Below are positions 53,873 through 63,905 of a DNA stretch of 64,000 bases, one piece after another. The notes below the pieces were generated by a model, which was given only the letters and a program-made list of their open reading frames with translations, ran no database searches and was not told the DNA's origin. The stretch comes from Catenisphaera adipataccumulans (GTDB taxonomy: Bacteria; Bacillota_I; Bacilli_A; Erysipelotrichales; Erysipelotrichaceae). Numbering within the stretch: the first letter of the stretch is position 1; every line of letters begins with the position of its first letter. Where the stretch lies: the NCBI RefSeq assembly GCF_014202755.1, contig NZ_JACHHK010000005.1, positions 117,565-181,564 on the forward strand. The letters are read 5' to 3'. The position numbers and the translations under genes are program-made.

Positions 53873-54501
53873 TGGCGAAGATCGATGTTATCAATCAAAC
53901 CGGTGCCGTAGTCGATTCGATTGAATTGAACGATGATGTATTCGGCATCGAACCGCATCAGCAGGCAATGTATGATGTATTGGTCATGCAGGCAGCCGGC
54001 AAACGTCAGGGAACGGCAAAAACGAAGACCCGCTCGGAAGTTCGCGGCGGCGGACGTAAGCCGTACCGTCAAAAAGGAACCGGCCGTGCCCGTCAGGGAT
54101 CCATTCGTGCACCGCAGTACCGCGGCGGCGGAACGGTCTTCGGCGTTGTTCCGCGTGATTATCACTACCGTGTCAATAAGAAGATCCGCCGTCTGGCATT
54201 GAAATCTGCACTGAGCGAGAAGGTTGCAGAAACTGCCTTTACGGTCGTTGATAAATTCGAATTGGCACAGCCGAAAACAAAAGAATTTGTATCCATCATG
54301 GATGCCATCAATGCACCGGCAAAGACATTGTTCGTTGTCGCTGAAGAAGAAGATGCAGCCAATGCATATTTGTCGGCACGCAACATCCCGGGTACAAAGA
54401 TGTTAACCAGCAAGGCAGTCAATGTATTTGACCTGGTCAACGCCAACAAAGTTGTCATGACCGCAGCTGCCGTAAAAGAAGTTGAGGAGGCGCTGGCATA
54501 A
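53872..54501 (+). CDS. rplD: ribosomal protein L4 (uL4)
   Basis: Protein of 209 residues. The exit-tunnel loop TKTRSEVRGGGRKPYRQKGTGRARQGS and RAPQYRGGGTVFG are diagnostic. In many bacteria L4 represses the S10 operon through the leader. Overlaps rplW by TAATG. Confidence 0.97.
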   Translation: MAKIDVINQTGAVVDSIELNDDVFGIEPHQQAMYDVLVMQAAGKRQGTAKTKTRSEVRGGGRKPYRQKGTGRARQGSIRAPQYRGGGTVFGVVPRDYHYRVNKKIRRLALKSALSEKVAETAFTVVDKFELAQPKTKEFVSIMDAINAPAKTLFVVAEEEDAANAYLSARNIPGTKMLTSKAVNVFDLVNANKVVMTAAAVKEVEEALA

Positions 54502-54794
54502 TGAGAGACTACAGAGATATCATTATCCGCCCGATCATCACCGAACGTACGATGAAGATCATGGCAGATGATAATAAATACACGTTCGAGGTCCGCAAGG
54601 ATACGAACAAGGTTGAAGTGGCAAAAGCAATTGAGTCGATCTTCAATGTAAAGGTTGTGAAAGTAAACATCAGCAATTTGAAGTCGGTCAACATCCGCCG
54701 CGGACGCTACATGGGCAAAACCAAGGCTGTGAAGAAGGCCATTGTAAAATTAGCCGAAGGCGATTCCATCGCTTTGTTCGGCGACGAAGAATAA
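54501..54794 (+). CDS. rplW: ribosomal protein L23 (uL23)
   Basis: Protein of 97 residues near the tunnel exit, docking site for trigger factor and SRP. DIIIRPIITERTMKIM and YTFEVRKDTNKVEVAKAIE are typical. Confidence 0.96.
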   Translation: MRDYRDIIIRPIITERTMKIMADDNKYTFEVRKDTNKVEVAKAIESIFNVKVVKVNISNLKSVNIRRGRYMGKTKAVKKAIVKLAEGDSIALFGDEE

Positions 54795-54852
54795 TCAGGG
54801 AGAAGACGCTATTTCCTGAATAAATATTGCGATAAGGAGGAAAATAAAGGTT

Positions 54853-55686
54853 ATGCCAATCAAAAAGTATAAACCGACTACACCTGGACGCCGCGGTATG
54901 ACCAGTCTGACATTTGAAGAAATCACGACTGACAAGCCGGAAAAGAGCCTGCTGGCTCCGAAAACGTCCAAAGGCGGCCGCAACAACAACGGACGCATCA
55001 CGACCCGTCATCAAGGCGGAGGCCATAAACAAAAATACAGAATTATTGATTTCAAGCGAAATAAAGATGGTGTACCGGCAAAGGTCGCAACCATTGAATA
55101 CGACCCGAACCGTACTGCCAACATCGCCCTGCTGCATTATGCAGACGGCGAAAAGCGCTACATCCTGGCGCCGGCTGATCTGAAAGTCGGCATGACCGTC
55201 GTTTCCGGTCCGGAAGTAGATATCCGTGTCGGAAATGCGATGGAACTGCAGAACATTCCGGAAGGTACGTTCGTGCACAACGTGGAATTGAAACCGGGCA
55301 AAGGCGGCCAGATGGCCCGCAGCGCCGGTACTTCTGCTCAGATCCTGGGTAACGAAGGAAAATATGTCATTTTGCGTCTGACTTCCGGCGAAGTCCGCAA
55401 GGTGATGGGCAACTGCCGTGCAACTGTCGGTGTTGTCGGCAACGGTGATTACAGCCTGGTCAACTATGGTAAAGCCGGCCGCAATCGCTGGAGAGGCATC
55501 CGTCCTACCGTACGTGGTTCGGTCATGAACCCGAACGATCACCCGCATGGCGGTGGTGAAGGACGTGCGCCGATCGGACGTAAGAGCCCAATGACACCAT
55601 GGGGCAAGAAAGCCTTGGGTGTGAAGACACGTAAGACGAAGAAACAGAGCGACAAGTACATCATGCGTCGCCGCAACGGTAAGTAG
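54853..55686 (+). CDS. rplB: ribosomal protein L2 (uL2)
   Basis: Protein of 277 residues. [20 protein letters not shown] and the C-terminal [26 protein letters not shown], with the functionally important His, identify L2. The 58-base gap before it is the longest within the cluster and contains an inverted repeat TCAGGGA/TTCCTGA (54795-54819). Confidence 0.98.
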   Translation: MPIKKYKPTTPGRRGMTSLTFEEITTDKPEKSLLAPKTSKGGRNNNGRITTRHQGGGHKQKYRIIDFKRNKDGVPAKVATIEYDPNRTANIALLHYADGEKRYILAPADLKVGMTVVSGPEVDIRVGNAMELQNIPEGTFVHNVELKPGKGGQMARSAGTSAQILGNEGKYVILRLTSGEVRKVMGNCRATVGVVGNGDYSLVNYGKAGRNRWRGIRPTVRGSVMNPNDHPHGGGEGRAPIGRKSPMTPWGKKALGVKTRKTKKQSDKYIMRRRNGK

Positions 55687-55705
55687 ACAAGGAGGTAGGA
55701 AAAAG

Positions 55706-55978
55706 ATGAGTCGTAGTTTGAAAAAAGGTCCTTTCTGTGATGAACACTTAATGAAGAAAGTTGAAGCCTTGAATGCCGCAAACAAAAAAGAAGTCATTAA
55801 AACTTGGAGTCGTCGTTCTACAATTTTCCCTTCCTTTGTTGAACACACATTCGCAGTTTACAACGGAAAAGAACACGTTCCGGTATATGTGACAGAAGAT
55901 ATGGTCGGACATAAATTAGGAGAATTCGTGCCGACCCGCCGTTACACCGGTCACGGATCGGATGACAAGAAAGCTTAA
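55706..55978 (+). CDS. rpsS: ribosomal protein S19 (uS19)
   Basis: Protein of 90 residues. [15 protein letters not shown] start and [15 protein letters not shown] end are standard. AAGGAGGTAGG upstream. Confidence 0.97.
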   Translation: MSRSLKKGPFCDEHLMKKVEALNAANKKEVIKTWSRRSTIFPSFVEHTFAVYNGKEHVPVYVTEDMVGHKLGEFVPTRRYTGHGSDDKKA

Positions 55979-55995
55979 TCAGGGAGGATATTGAA

Positions 55996-56331
55996 ATGGA
56001 AGTAAAAGCAAGCGCAAAAACACTTCGCGTTCAGCCTCGTAAAGTAAGACTTGTTCTTGACTTGATTCGTGGCAAGGATGTGGAAGAAGCCGAAGCAATC
56101 TGCAAGTTCACTCCGAACAAAGGCGGATACCTGGTAGGCAAGGTCCTGCATTCGGCAATTTCCAACGCCGTGAACAACGAAGATTTAGATGAAAGCAACT
56201 TATATGTAAAAGCATGCTGGGCAGATGAGGGCATCACTTTGAAGCGCTATATGCCGCGTGCGAAGGGTAGTGCAAGCCCGATTCATAAACGTACCAGCCA
56301 CATCACGGTCGTCGTGGCTGAGAAGGAGTAG
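55996..56331 (+). CDS. rplV: ribosomal protein L22 (uL22)
   Basis: Protein of 111 residues. [21 protein letters not shown] and the tunnel hairpin [20 protein letters not shown], site of macrolide-resistance changes, are intact. Confidence 0.97.
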   Translation: MEVKASAKTLRVQPRKVRLVLDLIRGKDVEEAEAICKFTPNKGGYLVGKVLHSAISNAVNNEDLDESNLYVKACWADEGITLKRYMPRAKGSASPIHKRTSHITVVVAEKE

Positions 56332-56341
56332 GAGGTCAGTT

Positions 56342-57157
56342 ATGGGACAGAAAGTTAATCCGATCGGAATGCGTGTCGGCGTCATCCGCAACTGGGAATC
56401 CAGATGGTATGCAGACGATAAAGACTTCGGCGATACCTTGATGGAAGACGTCAAGATCCGTGAACATATCGAAGCTTACTACAAAAAACTTGCACAAAAT
56501 GCTGCCGACAAACGTCGCGCCGATGCCCAGATCTCCCGCATTGAGATCGAGCGCAGCAAAAACCGTCTGACGATCATCATCCGTACCGGACATCCGGGCG
56601 TTGTGATCGGCCAGGAAGGTAAGTCCATCGAAGGACTGAAAAAAGAAATCGAAAAAATGACCAAGGCGAAGAACGTACAGATCAACGTCGTCGAGATCGC
56701 TAACCCGAACCTGGATGCACGTTTGGTTGCCCGTTGGATCGCCAATGAATTGGAAGCACGTAAGAGTTTCCGTGCCACCCAGAAAAGAGCCATCCAGAAT
56801 ACGATGCGTTCGGGTGCCAAGGGAATCAAAACCAGCGTTTCCGGACGTCTGGGCGGCGCCGATATGGCCCGTACCGAAGGTTATTCGGAAGGCGTTGTGC
56901 CGCTGCATACATTACGCAGTGATATCGACTATGCTGTAGAAGAAGCAGCAACCCAGTACGGCCGCTTAGGTGTCAAAGTCTGGATCTGCCGCGGTGAAGT
57001 TCTGCCGGGCGAAATGGTCAAAGAGCCGGAAGCACCGAAACAGCGTCCGCGCCGCAACCGCCGTAACCGCCGCAACGACCGTCGTCAGAACAATCGTGCT
57101 CCGCGTAACGCACAAGCAAAACCGCAAAGTGCGGAAAACAAAGGGGGTAACGAATAA
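56342..57157 (+). CDS. rpsC: ribosomal protein S3 (uS3) with basic C-terminal extension
   Basis: Protein of 271 residues from ATG 56342 (GGAGGTC upstream); a longer in-frame reading inside rplV is discounted. [13 protein letters not shown], the KH domain [21 protein letters not shown] and [12 protein letters not shown] are conserved. The last 45-50 residues (after about 222) are a low-complexity Arg/Asn/Gln tail not present in B. subtilis S3 (218 residues). Confidence 0.96.
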   Translation: MGQKVNPIGMRVGVIRNWESRWYADDKDFGDTLMEDVKIREHIEAYYKKLAQNAADKRRADAQISRIEIERSKNRLTIIIRTGHPGVVIGQEGKSIEGLKKEIEKMTKAKNVQINVVEIANPNLDARLVARWIANELEARKSFRATQKRAIQNTMRSGAKGIKTSVSGRLGGADMARTEGYSEGVVPLHTLRSDIDYAVEEAATQYGRLGVKVWICRGEVLPGEMVKEPEAPKQRPRRNRRNRRNDRRQNNRAPRNAQAKPQSAENKGGNE

Positions 57158-57573
57158 TGTTGATGCCGAAGAGAACCAAATATCGCCGTCCGCATCGTCT
57201 GAGCTACGAAGGCCGCAGCAAGGCAGGACGTACGATCGAGTTTGGTGAATATGGACTGGTTGCCGAAACTGGTAACTATATCAGCAACCGTCAGATCGAG
57301 GCAGCCCGTGTTGCCATGACGCGTTATATGAAACGTGGCGGCCGTGTCTGGATCCGTATCTTCCCGCATATGGCTCGTACGAAGAAACCGCTGGAAGTCC
57401 GCATGGGTTCCGGTAAAGGTGCTCCGGAAGGTTGGGTCGCCGTTGTGCAGCCTGGCCGTGTATTATTCGAGATCGCTGATGTTCCGGAAGAAGTAGCACG
57501 CGAGGCATTGCGTCTGGCTGCGAATAAACTGCCGGTGAAGACAAGATTTGCTAGAAAAGGAGAAGTGGAATAA
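57157..57573 (+). CDS. rplP: ribosomal protein L16 (uL16)
   Basis: Protein of 138 residues. [14 protein letters not shown] and [24 protein letters not shown] are hallmarks. Its ATG shares the last base of the rpsC stop; its stop overlaps the start of rpmC. Confidence 0.97.
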   Translation: MLMPKRTKYRRPHRLSYEGRSKAGRTIEFGEYGLVAETGNYISNRQIEAARVAMTRYMKRGGRVWIRIFPHMARTKKPLEVRMGSGKGAPEGWVAVVQPGRVLFEIADVPEEVAREALRLAANKLPVKTRFARKGEVE

Positions 57574-57773
57574 TGACTGCAAAAGAAATTCGCGAAAAGT
57601 CCAACGAAGAATTGAACGCAGAAATCAATTCTTTGAAAGATGAATTATTTAACCTTCGTTTCCAGCAAGCAACCGGACAGTTGGAGAACACTGCTCGTTT
57701 AAAGACCGTGAAAAAATCGATTGCCCGTATTAAGACTGTATTGACTGAGCGCGCCAGCGCCTCTCAAGAATAG
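57573..57773 (+). CDS. rpmC: ribosomal protein L29 (uL29)
   Basis: Protein of 66 residues, two helices: [20 protein letters not shown] and [20 protein letters not shown]. It lies at the tunnel exit beside L23. Confidence 0.96.
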   Translation: MTAKEIREKSNEELNAEINSLKDELFNLRFQQATGQLENTARLKTVKKSIARIKTVLTERASASQE

Positions 57774-57785
57774 GAGGACTGTTTG

Positions 57786-58043
57786 ATGGAAAGAAATGCT
57801 CGTAAGGTATACCGTGGAACTGTCGTATCCGACAGCATGGACAAAACGATCACGGTAAAGGTAGAAACGAAAAAAACACATCCGTTATACGGAAAACGTG
57901 TCGAATATTCTAAGAAATTTAAAGCTCATGACGAAAAGAACGAAGCCCATGTCGGCGACCGTGTGGAAATCATGGAAACACGTCCGCTGTCCGCTACCAA
58001 GCGTTTCCGCTTAGTTCGTATCGTCGAAAAGGCTCGTATGTAG
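57786..58043 (+). CDS. rpsQ: ribosomal protein S17 (uS17)
   Basis: Protein of 85 residues from ATG 57786 after AGGAGGACTG (a TTG just before it is not needed). [19 protein letters not shown] and [21 protein letters not shown] match S17. Confidence 0.97.
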   Translation: MERNARKVYRGTVVSDSMDKTITVKVETKKTHPLYGKRVEYSKKFKAHDEKNEAHVGDRVEIMETRPLSATKRFRLVRIVEKARM

Positions 58044-58062
58044 AACTGGGAGGAGACGGAAC

Positions 58063-58431
58063 ATGATTCAAAATGAAAGTCGTTTGCACGTCGCCGATAA
58101 CACCGGTGCCAAAGAAGTTCTGGTCATCCGATGCTTGGGCGGCAGTGTAAGAAAATTCGCTAATGTCGGTGACGTCGTCGTCTGCACAGTTAAGCAGGCT
58201 GCTCCCGGCGGAGCCGTTAAAAAAGGTGATGTAGTGAAAGGCGTCATCGTCCGCACGAAATACGGACTGCGCCGCAGCAACGGTACATACATCCGCTTCG
58301 ATGACAATGCCGTTGTATTGATCAAAGATGACAAGACGCCGCGAGGAACGCGTATTTTCGGACCAGTCGCACGTGAACTGCGTGACGGCGGTTATATGAA
58401 GATCGTTTCTCTGGCTCCGGAAGTATTGTAG
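58063..58431 (+). CDS. rplN: ribosomal protein L14 (uL14)
   Basis: Protein of 122 residues. [18 protein letters not shown] and [13 protein letters not shown] are typical. This is the docking protein of RsfS, encoded at 5.9 kb. Confidence 0.98.
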   Translation: MIQNESRLHVADNTGAKEVLVIRCLGGSVRKFANVGDVVVCTVKQAAPGGAVKKGDVVKGVIVRTKYGLRRSNGTYIRFDDNAVVLIKDDKTPRGTRIFGPVARELRDGGYMKIVSLAPEVL

Positions 58432-58443
58432 GAGGTGTGCCAG

Positions 58444-58752
58444 GTGAGAATCAAAAAAGGTGATAAAGTAAAAGTAATCAGCGGTGCTTACAAAGGCACA
58501 ATCGGTGAAGTCAAGGAAGCATTCCCGAAGGAAGACAAAGTCATTGTCGAGGGCGTCAATATGGTGAAAAAACACCTGCGCCCGACCCAGCAGGATCCGG
58601 ATGGCGGCATCATCGAAAAAGAAGCAAAAATTCACGTCTCGAACGTGATGTTATATGATGAAAAAGCAAAAGTGGCTTCCCGTATCAAAATGGAAGTCCG
58701 TGACGGCAAGAAAGTCCGCGTCTATAAGAAGACCGGCGCCGAGGTAAAGTAG
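58444..58752 (+). CDS. rplX: ribosomal protein L24 (uL24)
   Basis: Protein of 102 residues. I take GTG 58444 ([14 protein letters not shown]), 8 bases after GGAGG; an in-frame GTG at 58435 overlaps that site. The KOW motif is [17 protein letters not shown]. It initiates 50S assembly. Confidence 0.95.
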   Translation: MRIKKGDKVKVISGAYKGTIGEVKEAFPKEDKVIVEGVNMVKKHLRPTQQDPDGGIIEKEAKIHVSNVMLYDEKAKVASRIKMEVRDGKKVRVYKKTGAEVK

Positions 58753-58762
58753 GAGGGCAGTT

Positions 58763-59302
58763 ATGAATCGTTTACAAGAGAAGTATAAAAATGAAATTGT
58801 CCCTCAGCTGATGAAAGACTTCAACTATACGTCGATCATGGAAGTTCCGAAGATCGAAAAAGTTGTTGTGAACATCGGTGTCGGCGACGCTATTCAGAAC
58901 GCAAAACTGATGGATGAGGCAGTCGAGGAACTGGCACAGATCACAGGTCAGGCGCCGGTCATCACGAAAGCGAAGAAATCCATCGCCAACTTTAAGGTCC
59001 GTGAAGGAATGCCGATCGGATGCAAAGTTACGCTGCGCCAGGAGAAGATGTATGAATTCATCGATAAACTGTTCAACATCTCGCTGCCGCGTGTGCGTGA
59101 CTTCCGCGGTGTCAGCGATACCAGCTTTGACGGCCGCGGCAACTATACATTAGGTATCCGTGAACAGGTCATCTTCCCGGAAATCGATTTCGATAAAGTC
59201 AACCGTTCCCGCGGTATGGATATCGTGATCGTAACAACGGCTAAGACGAATGACGAAGCAAAGGCATTGCTGAAATACATGGGAATGCCTTTCAGAAAGT
59301 AG
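58763..59302 (+). CDS. rplE: ribosomal protein L5 (uL5)
   Basis: Protein of 179 residues that binds 5S r[30 protein letters not shown] and the FPEIDFDKV block are conserved. Confidence 0.97.
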   Translation: MNRLQEKYKNEIVPQLMKDFNYTSIMEVPKIEKVVVNIGVGDAIQNAKLMDEAVEELAQITGQAPVITKAKKSIANFKVREGMPIGCKVTLRQEKMYEFIDKLFNISLPRVRDFRGVSDTSFDGRGNYTLGIREQVIFPEIDFDKVNRSRGMDIVIVTTAKTNDEAKALLKYMGMPFRK

Positions 59303-59314
59303 GAGGAATGCAGT

Positions 59315-59500
59315 ATGGCAAAGAAATCAATGATCAATAAACAACAGCGTCCTCAGAAATTCAAAGTACGCGAATATACTCGCTGCGAGCGTTGTGGCCG
59401 TCCGCACGCCGTTATCAGAAAATATAAAATTTGTCGTATTTGCTTCCGTGAATTAGCTTACAAGGGCGAAATTCCGGGTGTAAAGAAGGCAAGTTGGTAA
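59315..59500 (+). CDS. rpsN: ribosomal protein S14, zinc-binding form (uS14)
   Basis: Protein of 61 residues with CERC and CRIC, so the short zinc-dependent (C+) type. [20 protein letters not shown] is its core. Confidence 0.97.
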   Translation: MAKKSMINKQQRPQKFKVREYTRCERCGRPHAVIRKYKICRICFRELAYKGEIPGVKKASW

Positions 59501-59513
59501 GGAGGCATGCGCA

Positions 59514-59912
59514 ATGAATATGAATGATCCGATTGCGGATATGCTGACTCGCGTTCGTAATGCACTGCAGCAGAAACATGAAACGGTCAGTATGCCAAGC
59601 AGCAAAGAAAAGAAAAGTATTGCGAATATTCTGAAAGAAGAAGGATTCATCAACGATTACAAAGTCGAAGGCGACGGTGTCAAGAAGACTTTGACGATCG
59701 ATCTGAAATATATGGAAGACGGTACGAAGGTCATTTCCGGACTGCGCCGTATTTCCAAACCAGGTCTGCGTGTATATGCGAAAGCCAACGAGCTGCCGCG
59801 TGTACTGAACGGATTGGGTATCGCAATTATTTCAACAAGTAAAGGTTTAATGACAGATCGTGAAGCGAGAAAAGCACACCTGGGCGGTGAAGTGCTCGCT
59901 TACATCTGGTAA
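59514..59912 (+). CDS. rpsH: ribosomal protein S8 (uS8)
   Basis: Protein of 132 residues. [16 protein letters not shown] and the C-terminal [20 protein letters not shown] are standard. In E. coli S8 represses the spc operon. Confidence 0.97.
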   Translation: MNMNDPIADMLTRVRNALQQKHETVSMPSSKEKKSIANILKEEGFINDYKVEGDGVKKTLTIDLKYMEDGTKVISGLRRISKPGLRVYAKANELPRVLNGLGIAIISTSKGLMTDREARKAHLGGEVLAYIW

Positions 59913-59927
59913 TAGGAGGAAAGATTC

Positions 59928-60473
59928 ATGTCACGTATCGGTAATAAACTGATTACCATTCCCGAAAAAGTGTCTGTGGACGTAGCAGATGGGAATGAGG
60001 TGACTGTTAAAGGACCTAAAGGAACTTTAACTCGCAAGTTCTCCGACTTGATGGAAATTCAGGTCGCAGATGGTGTAGTCACAGTAAAACGTCCGAATGA
60101 CGCAAAAGCTACGAAACAGCTGCACGGTACTACTCGTGCGCTGATCAATAACATGGTCGTCGGTGTTTCGCAAGGATACGCTAAAGACCTGGAACTGGTC
60201 GGTATCGGATTCCGGGCGGCAGTCAAAGGAAAGAAACTGACGATGAACGTTGGTTTTTCTCACCAGATCGACGTTGAAATTCCGGAAGGTGTGGATGTAA
60301 AATGCGACAGCGCTACAACTGTTCACATTGAAGGCATCGATAAGCAGCTGGTCGGACAGTTCGCTGCTGAAGTTCGTGCTGTTCGTAAGCCGGAACCTTA
60401 CAAGGGCAAGGGTGTCCGTTATAAAGATGAGCATATCCGCCGTAAGGAAGGCAAGACAGCTGGTAAGAAATAG
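59928..60473 (+). CDS. rplF: ribosomal protein L6 (uL6)
   Basis: Protein of 181 residues. MSRIGNKLITIPEKVSVDV, VTVKGPKGTLTRKF and PEPYKGKGVRYKDEHIRRKEGKT are diagnostic. Confidence 0.97.
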   Translation: MSRIGNKLITIPEKVSVDVADGNEVTVKGPKGTLTRKFSDLMEIQVADGVVTVKRPNDAKATKQLHGTTRALINNMVVGVSQGYAKDLELVGIGFRAAVKGKKLTMNVGFSHQIDVEIPEGVDVKCDSATTVHIEGIDKQLVGQFAAEVRAVRKPEPYKGKGVRYKDEHIRRKEGKTAGKK

Positions 60474-60494
60474 TGGGAAAGGAGATCAAACAGT

Positions 60495-60851
60495 ATGGTT
60501 AACAAGAAATCACGCAACGCAGAACGCATTCGTCGTCATAAGCGCGTTCGTACAAAAATCAGCGGTACTCCTGAATGCCCACGTATGGATGTTTTCAGAA
60601 GTAACGCAAACATTGAAGTGCAGATCATCGATGATGTTCATGGCAACACGCTGGTCAGCGCTTCCAGTCTGGATATGAAATTAGAAAACGGCGGCAACGT
60701 CGAGGCAGCCCGTGCTGTCGGTGCGGAAATCGCAAAACGTGCGCTGGCCAAAGATATCAAGAAAGTGGTATTCGACCGCGGCGGTTACGTATACCAAGGT
60801 CGTGTCAAAGCTTTAGCAGAGGCCGCTCGTGAAGCCGGCCTGGAATTTTAG
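60495..60851 (+). CDS. rplR: ribosomal protein L18 (uL18)
   Basis: Protein of 118 residues that binds 5S r[22 protein letters not shown] and [27 protein letters not shown] match the family. Confidence 0.97.
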   Translation: MVNKKSRNAERIRRHKRVRTKISGTPECPRMDVFRSNANIEVQIIDDVHGNTLVSASSLDMKLENGGNVEAARAVGAEIAKRALAKDIKKVVFDRGGYVYQGRVKALAEAAREAGLEF

Positions 60852-60862
60852 GAGGGCGCACA

Positions 60863-61372
60863 ATGGCAATGGACAGAAAACCTAGAAGAGAACAAAAAGA
60901 ATTCGAAGAACAAGTTGTCGCCATCAACCGTGTTACAAAAGTAGTCAAAGGCGGACGCCGTTTCCGTTTTGCTGCTTTGGTCGTTGTCGGTGACCGCAAA
61001 GGCCGTGTCGGCATGGGCACCGGAAAAGCAAACGAAGTACCGGATGCTATCCATAAAGCTGTTGATAACGCAACGAAGAACGTATTCCGTGTACCGGTTG
61101 TCGGTACGACAATTCCGCATGAAATTATCGGCCGTTATGGTGCCGGTGAAGTGCTGCTGCGCCCGGCTGCAGAAGGTACTGGTGTTATTGCCGGCGGTGC
61201 AGCGCGTGCAGTCATCGAGCTGGCAGGCATCACGGATATCCTGACAAAATGCTTAGGATCCCGTACGAAGATCAACGTCGTTCGTGCAACGGTCAATGGT
61301 CTTCAGAATTTGCGTACGATCGAACAGGTAGCGGAAATTCGCGGAAAGAAACCGCAAGAGATTCGTGGATAA
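60863..61372 (+). CDS. rpsE: ribosomal protein S5 (uS5)
   Basis: Protein of 169 residues. [30 protein letters not shown] is the RNA-binding and fidelity region. Only 12 bases (the ribosome binding site GGAGGT of rplO) follow, leaving no place for rpmD. Confidence 0.97.
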   Translation: MAMDRKPRREQKEFEEQVVAINRVTKVVKGGRRFRFAALVVVGDRKGRVGMGTGKANEVPDAIHKAVDNATKNVFRVPVVGTTIPHEIIGRYGAGEVLLRPAAEGTGVIAGGAARAVIELAGITDILTKCLGSRTKINVVRATVNGLQNLRTIEQVAEIRGKKPQEIRG

Positions 61373-61384
61373 GGAGGTTTTGAC

Positions 61385-61822
61385 ATGAAATTACATGAAA
61401 TGAAGTCAACCGCATCACGTACAGCCCGCAACCGTGTCGGACGCGGTCCGGGAAGCGGAAACGGAAAAACTTCCGGCCGCGGTCAAAAAGGACAGAAATC
61501 AAGAAGCGGCGGCGGAACCCGTTTAGGTTTTGAGGGCGGCCAGACAACTTTGGCACGTCGTCTGCCGAAGCGCGGCTTCACCAATTTCAACCGCAAAGAA
61601 TATGCAATCGTCAATGTGGAAACATTGAATCGTTATGATGAGGGAACAGTTGTTAATATCGATCTGCTGATGCAGGATAAAGTCGTTGACAAACCAATGT
61701 CCGGCTTGAAGATCCTGGGCAACGGCGAACTGAACAAACGTTTGGTCGTGCAGGCGAAGAAGTTCTCGAAATCTGCAAAAGAAGCAATTGAAAAAGTAGG
61801 CGGAACGGCTGAGGTAATCTAA
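61385..61822 (+). CDS. rplO: ribosomal protein L15 (uL15)
   Basis: Protein of 145 residues. The Gly/Arg-rich start [28 protein letters not shown] and [17 protein letters not shown] are typical. One base separates its stop from secY. Confidence 0.97.
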   Translation: MKLHEMKSTASRTARNRVGRGPGSGNGKTSGRGQKGQKSRSGGGTRLGFEGGQTTLARRLPKRGFTNFNRKEYAIVNVETLNRYDEGTVVNIDLLMQDKVVDKPMSGLKILGNGELNKRLVVQAKKFSKSAKEAIEKVGGTAEVI

Positions 61823-61823
61823 T

Positions 61824-63119
61824 ATGTTCGCAAGTATCAAGGCAATGATAGTAAACAAAGACATTCGTAATCGAATTTTGTTTACGCTCTTTGCCTTTCT
61901 TGTGTATCGATTGGGTTCAGCTATTACAGTGCCCGGTGTCGATACAACCGATCTGGTAGCCGGTATAAGTGATAACTCACTGTTTGAGATGATCAACATG
62001 CTCGGCGGCGGCGGACTGGAACAGTTCTCTGTCTTTTCGCTGGGTGTTACGCCGTACATCACCGCATCCATCATCATTCAGTTATTGAGCATGGATGTCA
62101 TTCCGTCCCTGACGGAACTGGCCAAAGGCGGTGTGATGGGCCGAAAAAAACTAGACAAGTATACTCGTTATCTGGCAGTTGTCTTTGCATTCGTACAGTC
62201 GATCTCATTCGTTTACGGATTCTCCAAAGAATATCCGACGTTGTTGGTCAACGGTACGAATTGGAGCACGATTTTATACATTGCGACGATCTTTACTGCC
62301 GGCAGCTTGTTCCTGGTTTGGATCGGTGACCAGATTTCCTTAAAAGGAATCGGAAATGGTATCTCCATGGTCATCATGGCCGGAATTGTCGGACGCCTGC
62401 CGCGTCAGATTTCTTCGGCATGGGAATCCTTGGTACAAAGTTCCGATGTTACAAACGGAAAATGGTTGTTTGTCGCCTACATCGTTGTTTACTTACTGAT
62501 CATTGTATTTGTTACTTTGATCAATACGGCAGAACGCCGTATTCCGATCCAAAGCACATCAAGCTCGATCGAATTAAGTAAACGCACTAAATCCAACTAT
62601 TTACCGTTAAAGGTCAACTCGGCCAGCGTCATTCCAGTCATCTTCGCATCGTCGATCATGATGGCGCCGCTGCAAGTTGCGAATTTCTTTGACAAGACTG
62701 AGTTCTTAAACAAAGTTCAGGATTGGTTGGGATTGAGTACTTGGTACTCTTTAGCTATTTATGTTGTATTGATTTTGTTTTTTACATTCTTCTATACGAA
62801 GATGCAGATCGACCCGGAGAAAGTGGCTGAGAACCTTGGCAAATCCGGATCCTATATTCCAGGTATCCGTCCGGGAACGGAAACGAAGGAATATGTCAAC
62901 CGCGTGCTTTCCCGCATCACGGTATTGGGCTCTGTTTCTTTGGCCATCATCGCGGTCATGCCGCATGTCATGCCGCTGATTTGGCCGGATCTGCCTTCGA
63001 GCATGGCTTTGGGCGGCACCGGAATGATCATCGTTGTCGGTGTTGCGATCGAAACCATTCGTCAGGTACAAGGTTTGATCACGCAGAAATCGTATAAAGG
63101 CTATTATCGTGAGTCATAA
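61824..63119 (+). CDS. secY: protein translocase subunit SecY
   Basis: Protein of 431 residues with ten membrane helices. VYRLGSAITVPGVDT, the plug-region LGGGGLEQFSVFSLGVTPYI and the cytosolic loop AERRIPIQ identify it. It forms the Sec channel. No clear ribosome binding site is needed because it follows rplO directly. Confidence 0.98.
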   Translation: MFASIKAMIVNKDIRNRILFTLFAFLVYRLGSAITVPGVDTTDLVAGISDNSLFEMINMLGGGGLEQFSVFSLGVTPYITASIIIQLLSMDVIPSLTELAKGGVMGRKKLDKYTRYLAVVFAFVQSISFVYGFSKEYPTLLVNGTNWSTILYIATIFTAGSLFLVWIGDQISLKGIGNGISMVIMAGIVGRLPRQISSAWESLVQSSDVTNGKWLFVAYIVVYLLIIVFVTLINTAERRIPIQSTSSSIELSKRTKSNYLPLKVNSASVIPVIFASSIMMAPLQVANFFDKTEFLNKVQDWLGLSTWYSLAIYVVLILFFTFFYTKMQIDPEKVAENLGKSGSYIPGIRPGTETKEYVNRVLSRITVLGSVSLAIIAVMPHVMPLIWPDLPSSMALGGTGMIIVVGVAIETIRQVQGLITQKSYKGYYRES

Positions 63120-63128
63120 GGAGAGCAT

Positions 63129-63779
63129 ATGAACATCTTTATTATGGGTGCTCCAGGTTCCGGCAAAGGAACTGTATCGAGCCGAATCAAAGAAGAATTT
63201 AATTTGAATCACATTTCCACCGGTGATATCTTCCGCGCCAATATCGCGGGCGGTACACCGCTGGGCTTGAAGGCCAAGGAATATACCGAAAAAGGTCTGT
63301 TGGTTCCGGATGAGATCACCAATAACATGGTGAAGGACTATCTGATGAATTTAGCGGATAAGAAAAACGGCTATCTGCTGGATGGGTATCCGCGTACATT
63401 GGATCAGGCCAAAGCATTCGAAGAACTGACAAAGGGTACGGATCTTGCGGTCGATCGTGTGATCGCGATGGATATTCCGTTTGAGGAACTGACACGCCGG
63501 ATCACCGGCCGCCGGACTTGTAAAAACTGCGGAGAAATCTACAATATCTATTACAAGCCGCCGAAGAAAGAAAATGTCTGCGATGTCTGCGGTCATGAAT
63601 TGTCGCAGCGCAAGGACGATAACGAAGCGAGCCTGAAGGTTCGTTTGGATGAATATGCAAAGAATACCGCACCCGTCATTGCATATTATGATGACAAGGG
63701 AATCGTCTCTCATATCGATGCGTCGAAGTCGCAGGAAGAGATCTGGAGCACGATCAAAGAAACCTTGAAAAACAAGTAA
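63129..63779 (+). CDS. adk: adenylate kinase, zinc form
   Basis: Protein of 216 residues. P-loop GAPGSGKGT, DGYPRT, and a LID with C-X2-C (CKNCGEIY) and CDVCG, so a structural zinc is likely. It balances AMP, ADP and ATP. A hairpin follows instead of map and infA. Confidence 0.97.
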   Translation: MNIFIMGAPGSGKGTVSSRIKEEFNLNHISTGDIFRANIAGGTPLGLKAKEYTEKGLLVPDEITNNMVKDYLMNLADKKNGYLLDGYPRTLDQAKAFEELTKGTDLAVDRVIAMDIPFEELTRRITGRRTCKNCGEIYNIYYKPPKKENVCDVCGHELSQRKDDNEASLKVRLDEYAKNTAPVIAYYDDKGIVSHIDASKSQEEIWSTIKETLKNK

Positions 63780-63781
63780 AT

Positions 63782-63807
63782 TGCGCTTATAATATATAAG
63801 CGCATTT
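63782..63807 (+). terminator. hairpin terminator after adk
   Basis: TGCGCTTAT-aatat-ATAAGCGCA (63782-63804), 9-bp stem followed by only three T, so possibly partial. Confidence 0.6.
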
Positions 63808-63835
63808 ACTGCGTTTATTTTATTGACCACGTTTC

Positions 63836-63844
63836 TGCTAAAAT
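63836..63844 (+). promoter_or_regulatory. rpmJ promoter (extended -10)
   Basis: TGC-TAAAAT ending at 63844, about 60 bases before rpmJ; no good -35 at standard spacing. The leader has a possible stem CGCATTTTA/TAAAATACG. Confidence 0.45.
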
Positions 63845-63905
63845 CCGCATGGATGCATACGCATTTTAGAAGGGCATAAAATACGTGGACGGAAAGGATA
63901 AGAAT

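Noticed and set aside
54688..55848. Long minus-strand open frame (386 codons) opposite rplB and rpsS
   Set aside because: It is the mirror of strongly biased ribosomal-protein codons; the product has no recognisable domain and no promoter or ribosome binding site.
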